Of a DNA stretch of 64,000 bases, positions 7,509 to 15,589 are shown one piece after another; position 1 is the stretch's first letter; every line of letters starts with the position of its first letter. A program made the translations under genes and the position numbers. Source of the stretch: UBA4416 sp040386075 (GTDB lineage Bacteria; Bacteroidota; Bacteroidia; B-17B0; Aurantibacillaceae); the NCBI GenBank assembly GCA_040386075.1, contig JAZKGE010000015.1:80435-144434 (forward strand), in the 5' to 3' direction. The notes beneath the pieces are model-generated. The model ran no database searches. It saw only the letters and a list, made by a program, of their open reading frames with translations, and had not been told where the DNA came from.

Positions 7509-8744
7509 ATGGCTAAATTTAAGGAGTTAACTCCTCAAGCACCCAAGTCTATTTTATACAGAGTTTTAACTAATACTGCATTGCATGTATTGGTCGCTAT
7601 AGTTGCCGGAATTTTTGTGGGCCATTTTTACCCGGCGATAGGTGTAAAGATGGAAGTTGTTGGAAAAGGTTTTGTAAATGTCATCAAAGTATTTATTGCT
7701 CCAATTATTTTCTTAACTATTGTGCTTGGTATCAGTAGCATGGGAGATCTTAAAAAAGTTGGAAGAATAGGCATTAAGTCATTGCTCTACTTTGAGATTG
7801 TGACCACATTTGCATTAACGTTGGGATTACTGGTAGCCCATTTTTTAAAGCCAGGAGATATTGACCTGACAGGGTTAACAGCTAAAGATGCATCACAGTA
7901 TACTCAAAACCCACAGGCTTTTAGCTGGCTAAATTTTTTTATGTCAAATCTAACTTTACAGGTTTTAGCTGTTGCTTTAATTGCAGGCATTGTTATCAGT
8001 AATTTAAAGGCAAGAGAGAAGGTCGTTCTATCCTTGGAAAAAGCTTCCCAATTTGTGTTTAGTATTTTAAAAGTGGTAATGTATTTAGCGCCAATTGGCG
8101 CTTTTGGGGGAATGGCCTTTGCCGTGGGCAAATTTGGAATTGCCACCTTATTACCGTTAGGGAAATTGCTATTATGTGTTTATATCACTATGGCTTTATT
8201 TATATTTTTAGTACTTGGCACTATTTTGAGATATTATAAGGTAAGTATACTTTCGTTTTTAAAACAGATCAAGGAAGAATTATTGATCGTGCTTGGAACA
8301 TCGTCGTCAGAAGCAGCTTTACCTTCCATGATGAATAAGCTGGAGAAAATGGGATGTAGTAAATCAGTAGTGGGTTTGGTAATTCCAACAGGTTATTCGT
8401 TTAATCTGGATGGCACTTCTATTTATTTATCTATGGCTGTTATTTTTATAGCACAACTTTATAAAGTAGAGCTGTCGATCATGGAAATGGGAACTATTAT
8501 TGGTATACTCATGTTAACCTCCAAAGGTGCGGCGGGTGTTACAGGAAGCGGATTTATAGTTCTCGCTTCTACACTCACAGCCATTCATAAAATACCGGTT
8601 GAAGGATTAGCTTTTTTATTGGGAGTAGATAAATTTATGAGTGAAGCCAGAGCCATAACCAATTTAATTGGTAATGGCGTAGCAACCATTGTTATTTCTA
8701 AAAGTGAAAATGAGTTTGTTGATCCTGAAGAAATAAAAGAATAG
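7509..8744 (+). CDS. dctA: DctA-type dicarboxylate/cation symporter
   Basis: Inner-membrane transporter (411 aa) of the dicarboxylate/amino acid:cation symporter family. Family motifs are all present: the serine-rich hairpin GTSSSEAALP, SFNLDGTSIYLSMA in TM7, the second hairpin SKGAAGVTGSGFIVLA and TM8 with ARAITNLIGNGVATIVI. The SEARAITN form resembles C4-dicarboxylate carriers (DctA) more than glutamate carriers. Transport of succinate, fumarate or malate is the likely role. The gap to the preceding gene is 50 nt. Confidence 0.88.
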   Translation: MAKFKELTPQAPKSILYRVLTNTALHVLVAIVAGIFVGHFYPAIGVKMEVVGKGFVNVIKVFIAPIIFLTIVLGISSMGDLKKVGRIGIKSLLYFEIVTTFALTLGLLVAHFLKPGDIDLTGLTAKDASQYTQNPQAFSWLNFFMSNLTLQVLAVALIAGIVISNLKAREKVVLSLEKASQFVFSILKVVMYLAPIGAFGGMAFAVGKFGIATLLPLGKLLLCVYITMALFIFLVLGTILRYYKVSILSFLKQIKEELLIVLGTSSSEAALPSMMNKLEKMGCSKSVVGLVIPTGYSFNLDGTSIYLSMAVIFIAQLYKVELSIMEMGTIIGILMLTSKGAAGVTGSGFIVLASTLTAIHKIPVEGLAFLLGVDKFMSEARAITNLIGNGVATIVISKSENEFVDPEEIKE

Positions 8745-8748
8745 TCCC

Positions 8749-9303
8749 TTATCCCATTTTTTGTTTCGCTTCGGCGCACCAGATCAATTCTTCCAGGAAT
8801 TTTTTTGCACGTTTATCTGTAGTTTCTTTGTCTAAAGCTTCACCTTTTTCTGAATATGCTTTTTCTACAGTTGGTACCGGGAAAGTAGCCGGCGACATTA
8901 AAGCGCCTTGTTTCCATAAACTGAATAATAAAGAAGTAATAACCTGTGAACCTCCAAAAGCTCCTGCCGAAACAGTTGCTATTGCAATTGGCTTTCTTTT
9001 CCATTCCGAGGTAAGCAAGTCTACAATGTTTTTTAAACTGGCTGGATAGCCGCCATTATATTCTGGTGTTACAATTAGCACAGCATCTGCATTTGTGATC
9101 TCTTCTGAAAACTGTTTTGCCTCTTTAGGAGCATCCTGCATATTTTTTAAACGCTCTTCAAATATGGGAAATTTATATTCGTTCAGGTCGAGTAGAAGAA
9201 CTTCTCCCATTTTATTTTCTGTAATATACTTTTGAAAGTATAAAGCAACGCGATGACTTGCTCTTCCTGTTCGGATACTTGCGGAGATAATGGCAATTTT
9301 CAT
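8749..9303 (-). CDS. NADPH-dependent FMN reductase family protein
   Basis: Flavodoxin-fold oxidoreductase of 184 residues. The N-terminal IISASIRTGRAS phosphate-binding loop for FMN and the TPEYNGGYPASLKN motif identify the NADPH-dependent FMN reductase / azoreductase-like family. It would reduce FMN, quinones or related electron acceptors in the cytoplasm; the natural substrate is unknown. It converges on dctA with a 4-nt gap and is followed upstream by the DUF6526 gene on the same strand. Confidence 0.9.
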   Translation of the reverse strand: MKIAIISASIRTGRASHRVALYFQKYITENKMGEVLLLDLNEYKFPIFEERLKNMQDAPKEAKQFSEEITNADAVLIVTPEYNGGYPASLKNIVDLLTSEWKRKPIAIATVSAGAFGGSQVITSLLFSLWKQGALMSPATFPVPTVEKAYSEKGEALDKETTDKRAKKFLEELIWCAEAKQKMG

Positions 9304-9325
9304 AATTTGATTTTTTGAATTAATA

Positions 9326-9763
9326 TTAGGCTCTCATGTGATCCGGGTTCCAGTTCTTGACGGAGCGCTTAATCTCATCGGTAGTCAATTTTTCTTTTAT
9401 GGTTCTTTCAATTAAAGTTAGTAGTTCTTCATCAGCGGCAAAACGTAAAGCAAGAATTTGTGATAATGACAACTGTTGCTCGATCTCTTCAAAGTTCTTT
9501 TGAGTTAAGCGATAATATCTGAAACGCATTTCCAGACGTACGATTCGGTTTTGGTTTCCTAAAGCGTAATGCTGCCTTACCATAAATGAGAGCCAGCCAA
9601 TTAAAGCAATGATTGCAGCAAACACGAGCCATAATAATTTATGTTCATTACAATTGAATGCATTATATACACATACGCAAAATAAAAATATCACCACCGG
9701 ATAAAACATAAAATGGTGTTGTGTGTAATAGCGAACGTGATTTTGATAGTTTTGGTTTTTCAT
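9326..9763 (-). CDS. DUF6526-like two-TM membrane protein
   Basis: Protein of 145 residues with an N-terminal QNYQNHVRYYTQHHF block, two adjacent transmembrane helices (about 20-63) and a cytoplasmic charged, helical C-terminal half. The opening and layout are those of DUF6526, a Bacteroidota family of unknown function; recognition is from memory of the pattern. It probably shares a transcript with the FMN reductase gene (22-nt gap). Confidence 0.7.
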   Translation of the reverse strand: MKNQNYQNHVRYYTQHHFMFYPVVIFLFCVCVYNAFNCNEHKLLWLVFAAIIALIGWLSFMVRQHYALGNQNRIVRLEMRFRYYRLTQKNFEEIEQQLSLSQILALRFAADEELLTLIERTIKEKLTTDEIKRSVKNWNPDHMRA

Positions 9764-9874
9764 TTGGATCTGTAAAATAACGAAAAAAGATCAGTATTTA
9801 AGTAACAAACAATTTTGAAGTGAAATAGTTTCTGAAATCTGTGATTTTAATATAATTTTTGTAGATTTAAATTC

Positions 9875-10435
9875 ATGTCATTCACGGAATATATCTCCTC
9901 TGTTATTAGTATTTCTAAACTTCTGGAAAAAGAGATAACAACTATTTCAAAAAAGATCACTGTTTCAAAGGGACATAATTTAATCAGCATAGACGACAGA
10001 TGTAATAATCTATATTTTATTGAAAAAGGGTTGATACGCGGATACTATTTTGTTGATGGAAAAGAGATCACCAATTGGTTTGCACAGGAATCGGAATTTG
10101 CAACCTGCTTTTATGCATTTATTGCAAGCAAGCCTTCTTTCGAGATCATACAAACAATAGAAGAATGTGAATTAATAGAACTTAATTACTCCGCACTTCA
10201 GGACTTATACAAACGTTTTCCGGAAACAGAACGTATTGGAAGGATGATCACTGAAAATTATTATATCAAACTGGAGGAGCGTATTTTAAATCTTCAATTT
10301 AAAACGGCAAAGGAGCGCTACCAAAAACTAGTATCATCGCGCCCATCTTTATTACAAAGGGCATCATTGGGTCAGGTTGCATCCTATCTGGGAATAACTC
10401 AGGAAACATTGAGTCGTATCAGGGCTGAATTGTAA
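9875..10435 (+). CDS. Crp/Fnr-family transcriptional regulator
   Basis: 186-residue regulator. Residues about 20-115 form a cyclic-nucleotide-binding-like beta roll (the NNLYFIEKGLIRGYYFVDGKEI block is typical), and a winged-helix domain near the C-terminus contains VASYLGITQETLSRIR, the recognition helix-turn-helix of this family. No cysteine cluster for an Fe-S centre is visible, so it is not a classical oxygen-sensing FNR. An FNR-like inverted repeat stands directly downstream in front of the yiaA-type gene and is the best candidate target. Confidence 0.9.
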   Translation: MSFTEYISSVISISKLLEKEITTISKKITVSKGHNLISIDDRCNNLYFIEKGLIRGYYFVDGKEITNWFAQESEFATCFYAFIASKPSFEIIQTIEECELIELNYSALQDLYKRFPETERIGRMITENYYIKLEERILNLQFKTAKERYQKLVSSRPSLLQRASLGQVASYLGITQETLSRIRAEL

Positions 10436-10454
10436 ATAAACGTTAAAGCCTCAT

Positions 10455-10474
10455 TTTTTGATATATGTCAAAAA
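10455..10474. promoter_or_regulatory. FNR/CRP-like operator
   Basis: A near-perfect 20-bp inverted repeat, TTTTTGATAT facing ATGTCAAAAA, with core TTGAT-N4-GTCAA, one base away from the FNR consensus TTGAT-N4-ATCAA. Its centre (10464.5) lies about 42 bp ahead of the start predicted from the -7 box at 10494-10501, the class II activator position. It follows immediately after a Crp/Fnr gene. Confidence 0.55.
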
Positions 10475-10493
10475 TCTTTCCCTAGTATCTCTA

Positions 10494-10501
10494 TAATTTT
10501 G
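10494..10501 (+). promoter_or_regulatory. -7 box of the yiaA/ceramidase-like operon
   Basis: TAATTTTG matches TAnnTTTG exactly and lies 26 bp ahead of the ATG. There is no good -33 TTTG at 19-20 bp, which fits a promoter that needs an activator bound at the FNR-like box just upstream. Confidence 0.5.
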
Positions 10502-10526
10502 ATCTCATAATTTAAAACAACTAATT

Positions 10527-10961
10527 ATGAATCAAAAACCATCAAATGCATTTATAGGTGCCTCATGGGTAGCCTTGTTAGCCGGAGCAGTTTCTTATAA
10601 CGTAGGCTTATGGAATGCCGACATGTTGCTCAATGAAAAGGGATATTATTTTACGGTATTAATGTTTGGATTATTTTCTGCGGTGTCACTCCAAAAAGCG
10701 GTACGAGATGATCTGGAAGGCATTCCGGTAACTACTATTTATTACGGGATAAGCTGGTTCTCAACCATTCTTTCCATTTTGTTATTGGTAATTGGTTTAT
10801 GGAATGCCGATCTGTTAAGAAGTGAAAAAGGATTTTATGGCATGTCGTTTACCTTAAGTTTATTTGCTTCGGTTGCCGTGCAAAAAAATGTACGCGATAG
10901 CATGCGGGTAAAAAAGGATTCTGATAAGCTACCTGAAGAATCAACAAACCTTAATTTGTAA
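10527..10961 (+). CDS. YiaA/YiaB-family inner-membrane protein
   Basis: 144-residue membrane protein made of two homologous halves, each with a pair of transmembrane helices: VGLWNADMLLNEKGYYFTVL in the first and VIGLWNADLLRSEKGFYG in the second. The repeated GLWNAD...EKG(Y/F)Y pattern followed by VQK.VRD is the YiaAB two-helix domain. Function is unknown. It is followed after 5 nt by the ceramidase-like gene and preceded by the FNR-like box. Confidence 0.85.
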   Translation: MNQKPSNAFIGASWVALLAGAVSYNVGLWNADMLLNEKGYYFTVLMFGLFSAVSLQKAVRDDLEGIPVTTIYYGISWFSTILSILLLVIGLWNADLLRSEKGFYGMSFTLSLFASVAVQKNVRDSMRVKKDSDKLPEESTNLNL

Positions 10962-10966
10962 TAGAA

Positions 10967-11737
10967 ATGCCTGTCAAGCTTCAAATAAAATACGGAATAT
11001 TAGTATCTATAACAGTTATAGCAGTCGTAGCAGTAGTGATAAATGGATCCATTCCACAGGATGCCAGCTATGACGCTTTTGCAGATACAAGATCGATGTT
11101 GATGCTCCCAAATTTTTGGAATGTGTTTTCTAATCTCCCGTTTTTGTTGATTGGTTTAGCAGGCATTTTATTTCTCATGTTTGGTAATAGTAAGAACACT
11201 CCCCCACTTTTTATAAATTGTTTAGTGTTTTTTGTCGGGATATTTTTTACAGGAATAGGTTCGGCTTATTATCATTATTTTCCTTCAAATTGTACGTTGG
11301 TGTGGGACAGATTACCGATGACCATTTCTTTTATGTCTTTTTTCTCAATTATAATTGGCGAATATATTTGCCTGAGGTCTGCCAAACGTATTTTATTTCC
11401 TCTGATCTTCATTGGCATTATGTCGATCATTTATTGGCAAATGACTGAGAGTAAAGGATACGGCGATCTGCGATTTTATGTATTGGTACAGTTTTTACCG
11501 ATCGTATTAATTCCGATAATTATGTTGCTCTTCCAATCACAGCAAAAAGTTTCAGGTTATTTTTGGCTGATGATACTTTCCTATGGTTTTGCCAAGCTCT
11601 TTGAAGCAAATGATCACCTGGTGTTTAATGAATTTCAACTACTAAGTGGACATACGATCAAGCACATTTTTGCTGCATTTACACCCACAATATTCCTGGT
11701 AATGTTATGGAAGAAAAACGCTATTAATGATTTTTAA
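10967..11737 (+). CDS. alkaline ceramidase-like integral membrane hydrolase (CREST superfamily)
   Basis: 256-residue protein with about seven transmembrane segments. It shows the CREST metal-hydrolase pattern: the block PNFWNVFSNLPFLLIG, Ser99 and His103 in GSAYYHY, Asp114 in VWDRLP, and the pair His229/His233 in GHTIKHI near the C-terminus. Eukaryotic relatives are alkaline ceramidases and PAQR receptors that hydrolyse amide bonds of membrane lipids. Many Bacteroidota make sphingolipids, so a ceramide-type substrate is reasonable but not shown. Its 3' end overlaps the convergent oxidoreductase gene by 14 nt. Confidence 0.75.
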   Translation: MPVKLQIKYGILVSITVIAVVAVVINGSIPQDASYDAFADTRSMLMLPNFWNVFSNLPFLLIGLAGILFLMFGNSKNTPPLFINCLVFFVGIFFTGIGSAYYHYFPSNCTLVWDRLPMTISFMSFFSIIIGEYICLRSAKRILFPLIFIGIMSIIYWQMTESKGYGDLRFYVLVQFLPIVLIPIIMLLFQSQQKVSGYFWLMILSYGFAKLFEANDHLVFNEFQLLSGHTIKHIFAAFTPTIFLVMLWKKNAINDF

Positions 11738-12728
11738 GTTTGCTGATAATTTCATAAGAACGTAATCTTGCCGAATGCTCATAAACTGCACAGGTGATCA
11801 TGAGTTCATCAACCTGAGTTTTATCAAGAAATTGTTGCATTTCCAGTTTCACTTTTTCGGGTCCGCCAACAAACGAATATTTGATCATTTGCTGTAGAGC
11901 TTGGTCTTCGAGTGGATCCAGATAAAAATCTGAAAGTTCAACCGGTGGCTTTAGTTTTTCTCGTTTCCCGGTTATAATACCCAGGTATAATTTTTTGAAG
12001 GAGGTTGCTAGTTTTTCCGCTTCTTCATTTGTATCGGCGGCTATCGAACTTACGCAAGCTATTACATAAGGCTTTTGTAATTGTGGAGAAGGTTTAAAAT
12101 GCTGACGATAAATGGCTAAAGCCTGAAGTAATTGCGCGGGTGCAAAATGACTAGCAAACGCGTAGGGTAGGCCGGCAGCTGCAGCCACATAAGCGCTATC
12201 AATGCTTGAGCCGAGAATCCAGATAGGAATATCAAGCCCTTCGCCGGGAATAGCTCTTACACGCGATGTTTTGTTAGATGCTGAAAAATACGTTTGAAGT
12301 TCTTTAATATTTTCCGGAAATGCCATTACTGCATTTTGATCACGCCGTAAGGCATTAGCTGTAATTTGGTCGGTTCCAGGTGCACGTCCCAGGCCCAAAT
12401 CAATCCGGCCAGGGTAAAGTGTTTCCAGTGTTCCAAACTGTTCAGCCACTACTAATGGCGCATGGTTGGGGAGCATGATTCCACCAGAGCCAACTCTTAT
12501 GGTTGTTGTTTTGGATGCGATATGACCTATTAATACAACAGTTGCTGAACTGGCTACGCTTTCCATGTTATGATGTTCGGCCAGCCAAAATCTTTTATAG
12601 CCCCATTTTTCTGTATGCCGTGCAAGATCAACACTATTGGTAAATGAATCGGCAATAGAATTACCATCTATAACCATAGCAAGGTCTAGAACAGAAAAGG
12701 TTGTATTGGAAATATTTTTTGTAGACAT
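11724..12728 (-). CDS. LLM-class flavin-dependent oxidoreductase (luciferase-like)
   Basis: Bacterial luciferase-like TIM-barrel monooxygenase (about 334 aa from the ATG chosen here). Typical signatures are WLAEHHN, the VGSGGIMLPNHAPLVVAEQFG block and YPGRIDLGLGRAPGTD. It belongs to the single-component FMN-dependent group often annotated as an alkane or 'MsnO8' monooxygenase; the substrate is unknown. The frame extends upstream to a TTG at 12761, but the ATG at 12728 (MSTKN) places the start correctly before the conserved FSVLDLAMV strand. Confidence 0.92.
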   Translation of the reverse strand: MSTKNISNTTFSVLDLAMVIDGNSIADSFTNSVDLARHTEKWGYKRFWLAEHHNMESVASSATVVLIGHIASKTTTIRVGSGGIMLPNHAPLVVAEQFGTLETLYPGRIDLGLGRAPGTDQITANALRRDQNAVMAFPENIKELQTYFSASNKTSRVRAIPGEGLDIPIWILGSSIDSAYVAAAAGLPYAFASHFAPAQLLQALAIYRQHFKPSPQLQKPYVIACVSSIAADTNEEAEKLATSFKKLYLGIITGKREKLKPPVELSDFYLDPLEDQALQQMIKYSFVGGPEKVKLEMQQFLDKTQVDELMITCAVYEHSARLRSYEIISKLKNH

Positions 12729-12821
12729 GTTATCTTTATGAATACTTAGATGCAACGGCAATATAAATTTGGAACTTGTTACGCTCTCAGTTAAGTTTTA
12801 AAAAGTAAAACTTGAGTTTTA

Positions 12822-13514
12822 TTAATTTGGAAAATTGATTATTAAATCGAGTAATGCGGTTTCATCAAAGTCAACAGGAGTGAGTACGTTTGTTACTCCA
12901 TATTCTGCCAGTTTGTGTTTGGTGGCACTTCCCATTGCTAAAACCAGCTGCCTATCGTTAATTTTATTTTTACTAAAATAGGCTTTCACATTAGATGGAC
13001 TTGTAAAAATGACTGTATCAGTATATGGAATTGTAAATTCATTTTTTACGGATGTTTTATAAACGTATAAATTATAAGCGGTGTTTGTAAATGCAATTTG
13101 TTTCTGAATAGTTTGTAAAGAATCGATGGCTTGAGGAAACAAAACGCTATCGTCTTTTAAAACATCTCTGAAGTTTTTACCTATTTGCACAACATCCACT
13201 CCGTTCCCTATAAAATCGGCGGTTTTGTTGAAGGTCAACAGATAATTTGCTGAAGCATTGCTTATAACGCCATAACTAACATTTACAGGTAATTGGGGGT
13301 TTTGAGCAAAAAAATATTTAATAGCATTTTTACTTGAAAAAAAGATCCATTTAGTTTGTGGGGTATAAGAATAACGTATTTGACTAGTTTCTATCAACGA
13401 CTGATCGATCACTTTTATATCGTATTTTTTTAATTTTTTAAATGGACTGTCCTGTGTTAAGTTTCTGGAAATGAAAATTGTTTTTGTTCCTGATTTTGTT
13501 GTGTTAAAAGTCAT
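12822..13514 (-). CDS. hemD: uroporphyrinogen-III synthase
   Basis: 230-residue protein with the two-lobed HemD pattern: N-terminal FISRNL, the FFSSKNAIKYFF motif of lobe one, and in lobe two TVIFTSPSNVKAYF followed by LAMGSATKHKLAEYG. HemD closes and isomerises hydroxymethylbilane to uroporphyrinogen III in heme synthesis. Sequence conservation in this family is always low; the motif order supports the call. No other heme genes are adjacent. Confidence 0.85.
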   Translation of the reverse strand: MTFNTTKSGTKTIFISRNLTQDSPFKKLKKYDIKVIDQSLIETSQIRYSYTPQTKWIFFSSKNAIKYFFAQNPQLPVNVSYGVISNASANYLLTFNKTADFIGNGVDVVQIGKNFRDVLKDDSVLFPQAIDSLQTIQKQIAFTNTAYNLYVYKTSVKNEFTIPYTDTVIFTSPSNVKAYFSKNKINDRQLVLAMGSATKHKLAEYGVTNVLTPVDFDETALLDLIINFPN

Positions 13515-13572
13515 CGGTAATTAGTCTGTTTGTTTTCAATTCAAAAACGTTTTGCGATGAACGAGTTATCGC

Positions 13573-13899
13573 TTATTTAATGTTGTTATAGGATTTATAC
13601 TCGCTGAATAAAAGATCTTTGAAATAAGTTTGAGTTAGTATTAATTTTCCGGCTTTATCAAATGTTTTAAATTCACCATCTTTTAATCCATTTTTAAAAT
13701 ATCCTCTACACCAAAGATAGCCATTTTCATAATAAGATTGATACAAGCCATGCCGTTTCCCCTTAAAATAATACTCTTCAATAGAAACAATACCATTTTT
13801 GTCATATTCTTTCCATAGCCCGATTCGCATACCATTCTGATCGTAAAATCCTTCCAGGATCAAAGATCCATCCTTTGAGTATTCTTTATGTTCCTTCAT
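13573..13899 (-). CDS. MORN-repeat (YwqK-like) protein
   Basis: 108 residues consisting of four to five MORN-like repeats of the form G.(W/Y)..Y...G.....Y. (IGLWKEYDKNGIVSIEEYY, HGLYQSYYENGYLWCRGYF, DGEFKTFDKAGK). Such 'toxin-antitoxin system YwqK family antitoxin' labels are common, but no toxin gene is beside it. The repeats form an extended beta sheet. There is no signal peptide. It lies in a run of three small same-strand genes. Confidence 0.75.
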   Translation of the reverse strand: MKEHKEYSKDGSLILEGFYDQNGMRIGLWKEYDKNGIVSIEEYYFKGKRHGLYQSYYENGYLWCRGYFKNGLKDGEFKTFDKAGKLILTQTYFKDLLFSEYKSYNNIK

Positions 13900-13932
13900 T
13901 AAATATTCGGTATAACTATAGTAACAAATCTT

Positions 13933-14598
13933 TTAGTTTAAAAAATTATTCTGAATATGTCTGGGTTGCGTAGATCTGGCTGTAAAAATTAAAACCTGAA
14001 TAACTATTCCAATAATTATTACCAATCCCCAATTTAATTGGGTAAAAATATCTGAATAACCGGCAAGTTTATTAGATACGGTATTTAATTTTTTTCCTTC
14101 AATTAATTGAATCTCCGAAAGTTTTTGTAAATGATCTAATGATATATTGGTCAGTTTATTGTGCTCGTTTAATAGTAATATATCCAAATTTTTATCGCGA
14201 GACCACTTAAGTTTTCTTTCAATAGCTTTCAGAATATTTTGATTTTCCTTGAATAGTATGAAAAGTGAATTTTCTTCTTTTGTTAATTTGGTCTTCGCGT
14301 AATTTGTTATTATTTTTTGCGATTCATAATTTCTCTTTTCAAATAGATCATAAATTCTTGCGTAGTTTTTATCTCTACTAAATTTCTCCACTTCTATTTT
14401 TTTGTCGTAAGAGTTTTCGGTGAGTTTATGTATATAGCCTTGCGCTATTAGCCTATCATTAAAGATCTCATTGCAATTGTTTGTAATTTTCGTTAAATTG
14501 TTTTCGTGTTCCTGCATTGATAGTATGATAACGCCTATTAAACTTAGTAGTAGTAGCGCAATTTTGATTTTATGTTTTATGTAATATAAGGTCTTCAT
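13933..14598 (-). CDS. membrane protein with 4HB-MCP-like sensor domain
   Basis: 221 residues: an N-terminal transmembrane helix (about 11-28), a helical, charged periplasmic region of about 155 residues with heptad-like spacing, and a second transmembrane helix near 188-208 followed by a short tail. This is the layout of the four-helix-bundle ligand domain of chemoreceptors (4HB_MCP_1), but no methyl-accepting or kinase domain follows. It may be a decoy or partner of another receptor. Function unknown. Confidence 0.6.
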   Translation of the reverse strand: MKTLYYIKHKIKIALLLLSLIGVIILSMQEHENNLTKITNNCNEIFNDRLIAQGYIHKLTENSYDKKIEVEKFSRDKNYARIYDLFEKRNYESQKIITNYAKTKLTKEENSLFILFKENQNILKAIERKLKWSRDKNLDILLLNEHNKLTNISLDHLQKLSEIQLIEGKKLNTVSNKLAGYSDIFTQLNWGLVIIIGIVIQVLIFTARSTQPRHIQNNFLN

Positions 14599-14608
14599 GT
14601 TTTTAAAT

Positions 14609-14977
14609 TTAAAGTTGACTATTCAATACTCTAATTATCTTTAGTGTTTTTGTGCCTGACGGCATATCCCAGTTAAATACGTCGTTTTCCTTGAAACCAA
14701 ATAATGCAACGCTTATGGGAGCAAATACGGAAATTTTATTTTTGCTTAAATCAACCTCATTGGGAGGAACGATCTGCATTTTTATTGATTTTTTAAGCGA
14801 AGTATTTATAAATTCAACAATAGAATACAGGCTTACTATTTTTTTATTTAATTCACTGTCTTTTACTATTTTGGCTTTTGATATTTCTTTACCTAAGTGT
14901 TTTACTTCCTCATTGTTTTGTTTAATGATAAGATCATAAATTTTTTTATATACTGATTCTGATATGATGGGTGTCAT
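14609..14977 (-). CDS. stand-alone GreA/GreB-type C-terminal domain protein (Rnk-like)
   Basis: 122-residue protein. The first half is helical and acidic/basic mixed; the second half (about 75-120) contains SVFAPISVALFGFKENDVF followed by SGTKTLKIIRV, the FKBP-like fold shared by the C-terminal domains of GreA, GreB and Rnk. Those domains bind RNA polymerase near the secondary channel. It is shorter than GreA (about 158 aa) and lacks a long N-terminal coiled coil, so it is a Rnk-type or anti-Gre-like factor by inference. It starts 10 nt upstream of the 4HB gene. Confidence 0.7.
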   Translation of the reverse strand: MTPIISESVYKKIYDLIIKQNNEEVKHLGKEISKAKIVKDSELNKKIVSLYSIVEFINTSLKKSIKMQIVPPNEVDLSKNKISVFAPISVALFGFKENDVFNWDMPSGTKTLKIIRVLNSQL

Positions 14978-15449
14978 GTTTTCTTAATGTTTTTAGATTA
15001 TATTATTGATTTCTTTTCTTTTGTGAAATCCCATCACGGCCAATTATTGTGAAACCAAATAAACATCAGGCAGATGCCTAGCCGTTCTTTCGCGTCATTT
15101 TAATTAGAGTTGTGTGGGAATTTTTAAGAGTCTTACTCTTTCCTCGAAGTAATGAAACTTACGAGGCTAAGTTAATAAAGGCAATATTACTCGACAGGAA
15201 GATCAGCTTTCGTCGTTCGACAGAAGAAAAAAATCTGAAATATTTGAACTGTTTGTTGATGATTGTAAATTTTAAACAAACGTACACAAAATAAATTCGG
15301 TTATAATAATATAAGAAGTTGCTTTGTGTTAATAATTGTTAGATTGTGCAATCGAAAAGCTAAGTATTAAAGAAAAACGAATAATTGCTTATTAACAATA
15401 ATAGATGTTTTTTTGTATTAAATGATCTTTGGTAATAAATTTACAAAAG
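14978..15449. other. 472-bp spacer with a series of short hairpins, no convincing gene
   Basis: No credible protein gene is seen. A GTG-started 60-codon frame (15112-15294) lacks homology I recognise. Between 15126 and 15226 the DNA can form three successive stem-loops: AAGAGT/ACTCTT with a 3-nt loop, CCTCGAAGT paired with ACTTACGAGG (one bulge), and GTCG/CGAC inside a longer imperfect stem at 15207-15226. The rest is AT-rich and featureless. Confidence 0.5.
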
Positions 15450-15521
15450 TGGCTCCGGTAGGAATCGAACCTACATCAAACGTTTAGGAAACGCTTATTC
15501 TATCCATTGAACTACGGTGCC
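15450..15521 (-). tRNA. tRNA-Arg (CCT anticodon)
   Basis: The reverse complement folds as a tRNA: acceptor GGCACCG/CGGAGCC, D arm GTTC...GAAT, anticodon stem AGCGT/ACGTT with loop TTCCTAA (anticodon CCT), and T arm GTAGG-TTCGATT-CCTAC. CCA is not encoded. An A4-A69 mismatch interrupts the acceptor stem. Confidence 0.93.
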
Positions 15522-15554
15522 AGTAATAAAAGCCTAAAATACTGCTTTTAATGC

Positions 15555-15588
15555 AAAAAAGCCACCCGCTGGACAGTGGATGGCTTTT
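15555..15588 (-). terminator. rho-independent terminator between the two tRNA genes
   Basis: On the minus strand AAAAGCCATCC pairs with GGGTGGCTTTT (11 bp, one wobble) around a 10-nt loop and is followed by T residues. It lies directly downstream of tRNA-Asn and before tRNA-Arg, so the two are likely separate transcripts or partly attenuated. Confidence 0.75.
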
Positions 15589-15589
15589 G

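Noticed and set aside
12780..12821. Hairpin AAGTTTTA/TAAAACTT behind hemD as terminator
   Set aside because: The stem is only A/T, short, and no T-run follows on the relevant strand.
13573..13899. Toxin-antitoxin system suggested by the YwqK-type label of MORN proteins
   Set aside because: No toxin-like gene is adjacent; the neighbours are a sensor-like protein and hemD.
15112..15294. 60-codon frame with a GTG start in the hairpin region
   Set aside because: No start context, no homology recognised and it runs through three hairpins; kept only as unannotated spacer.
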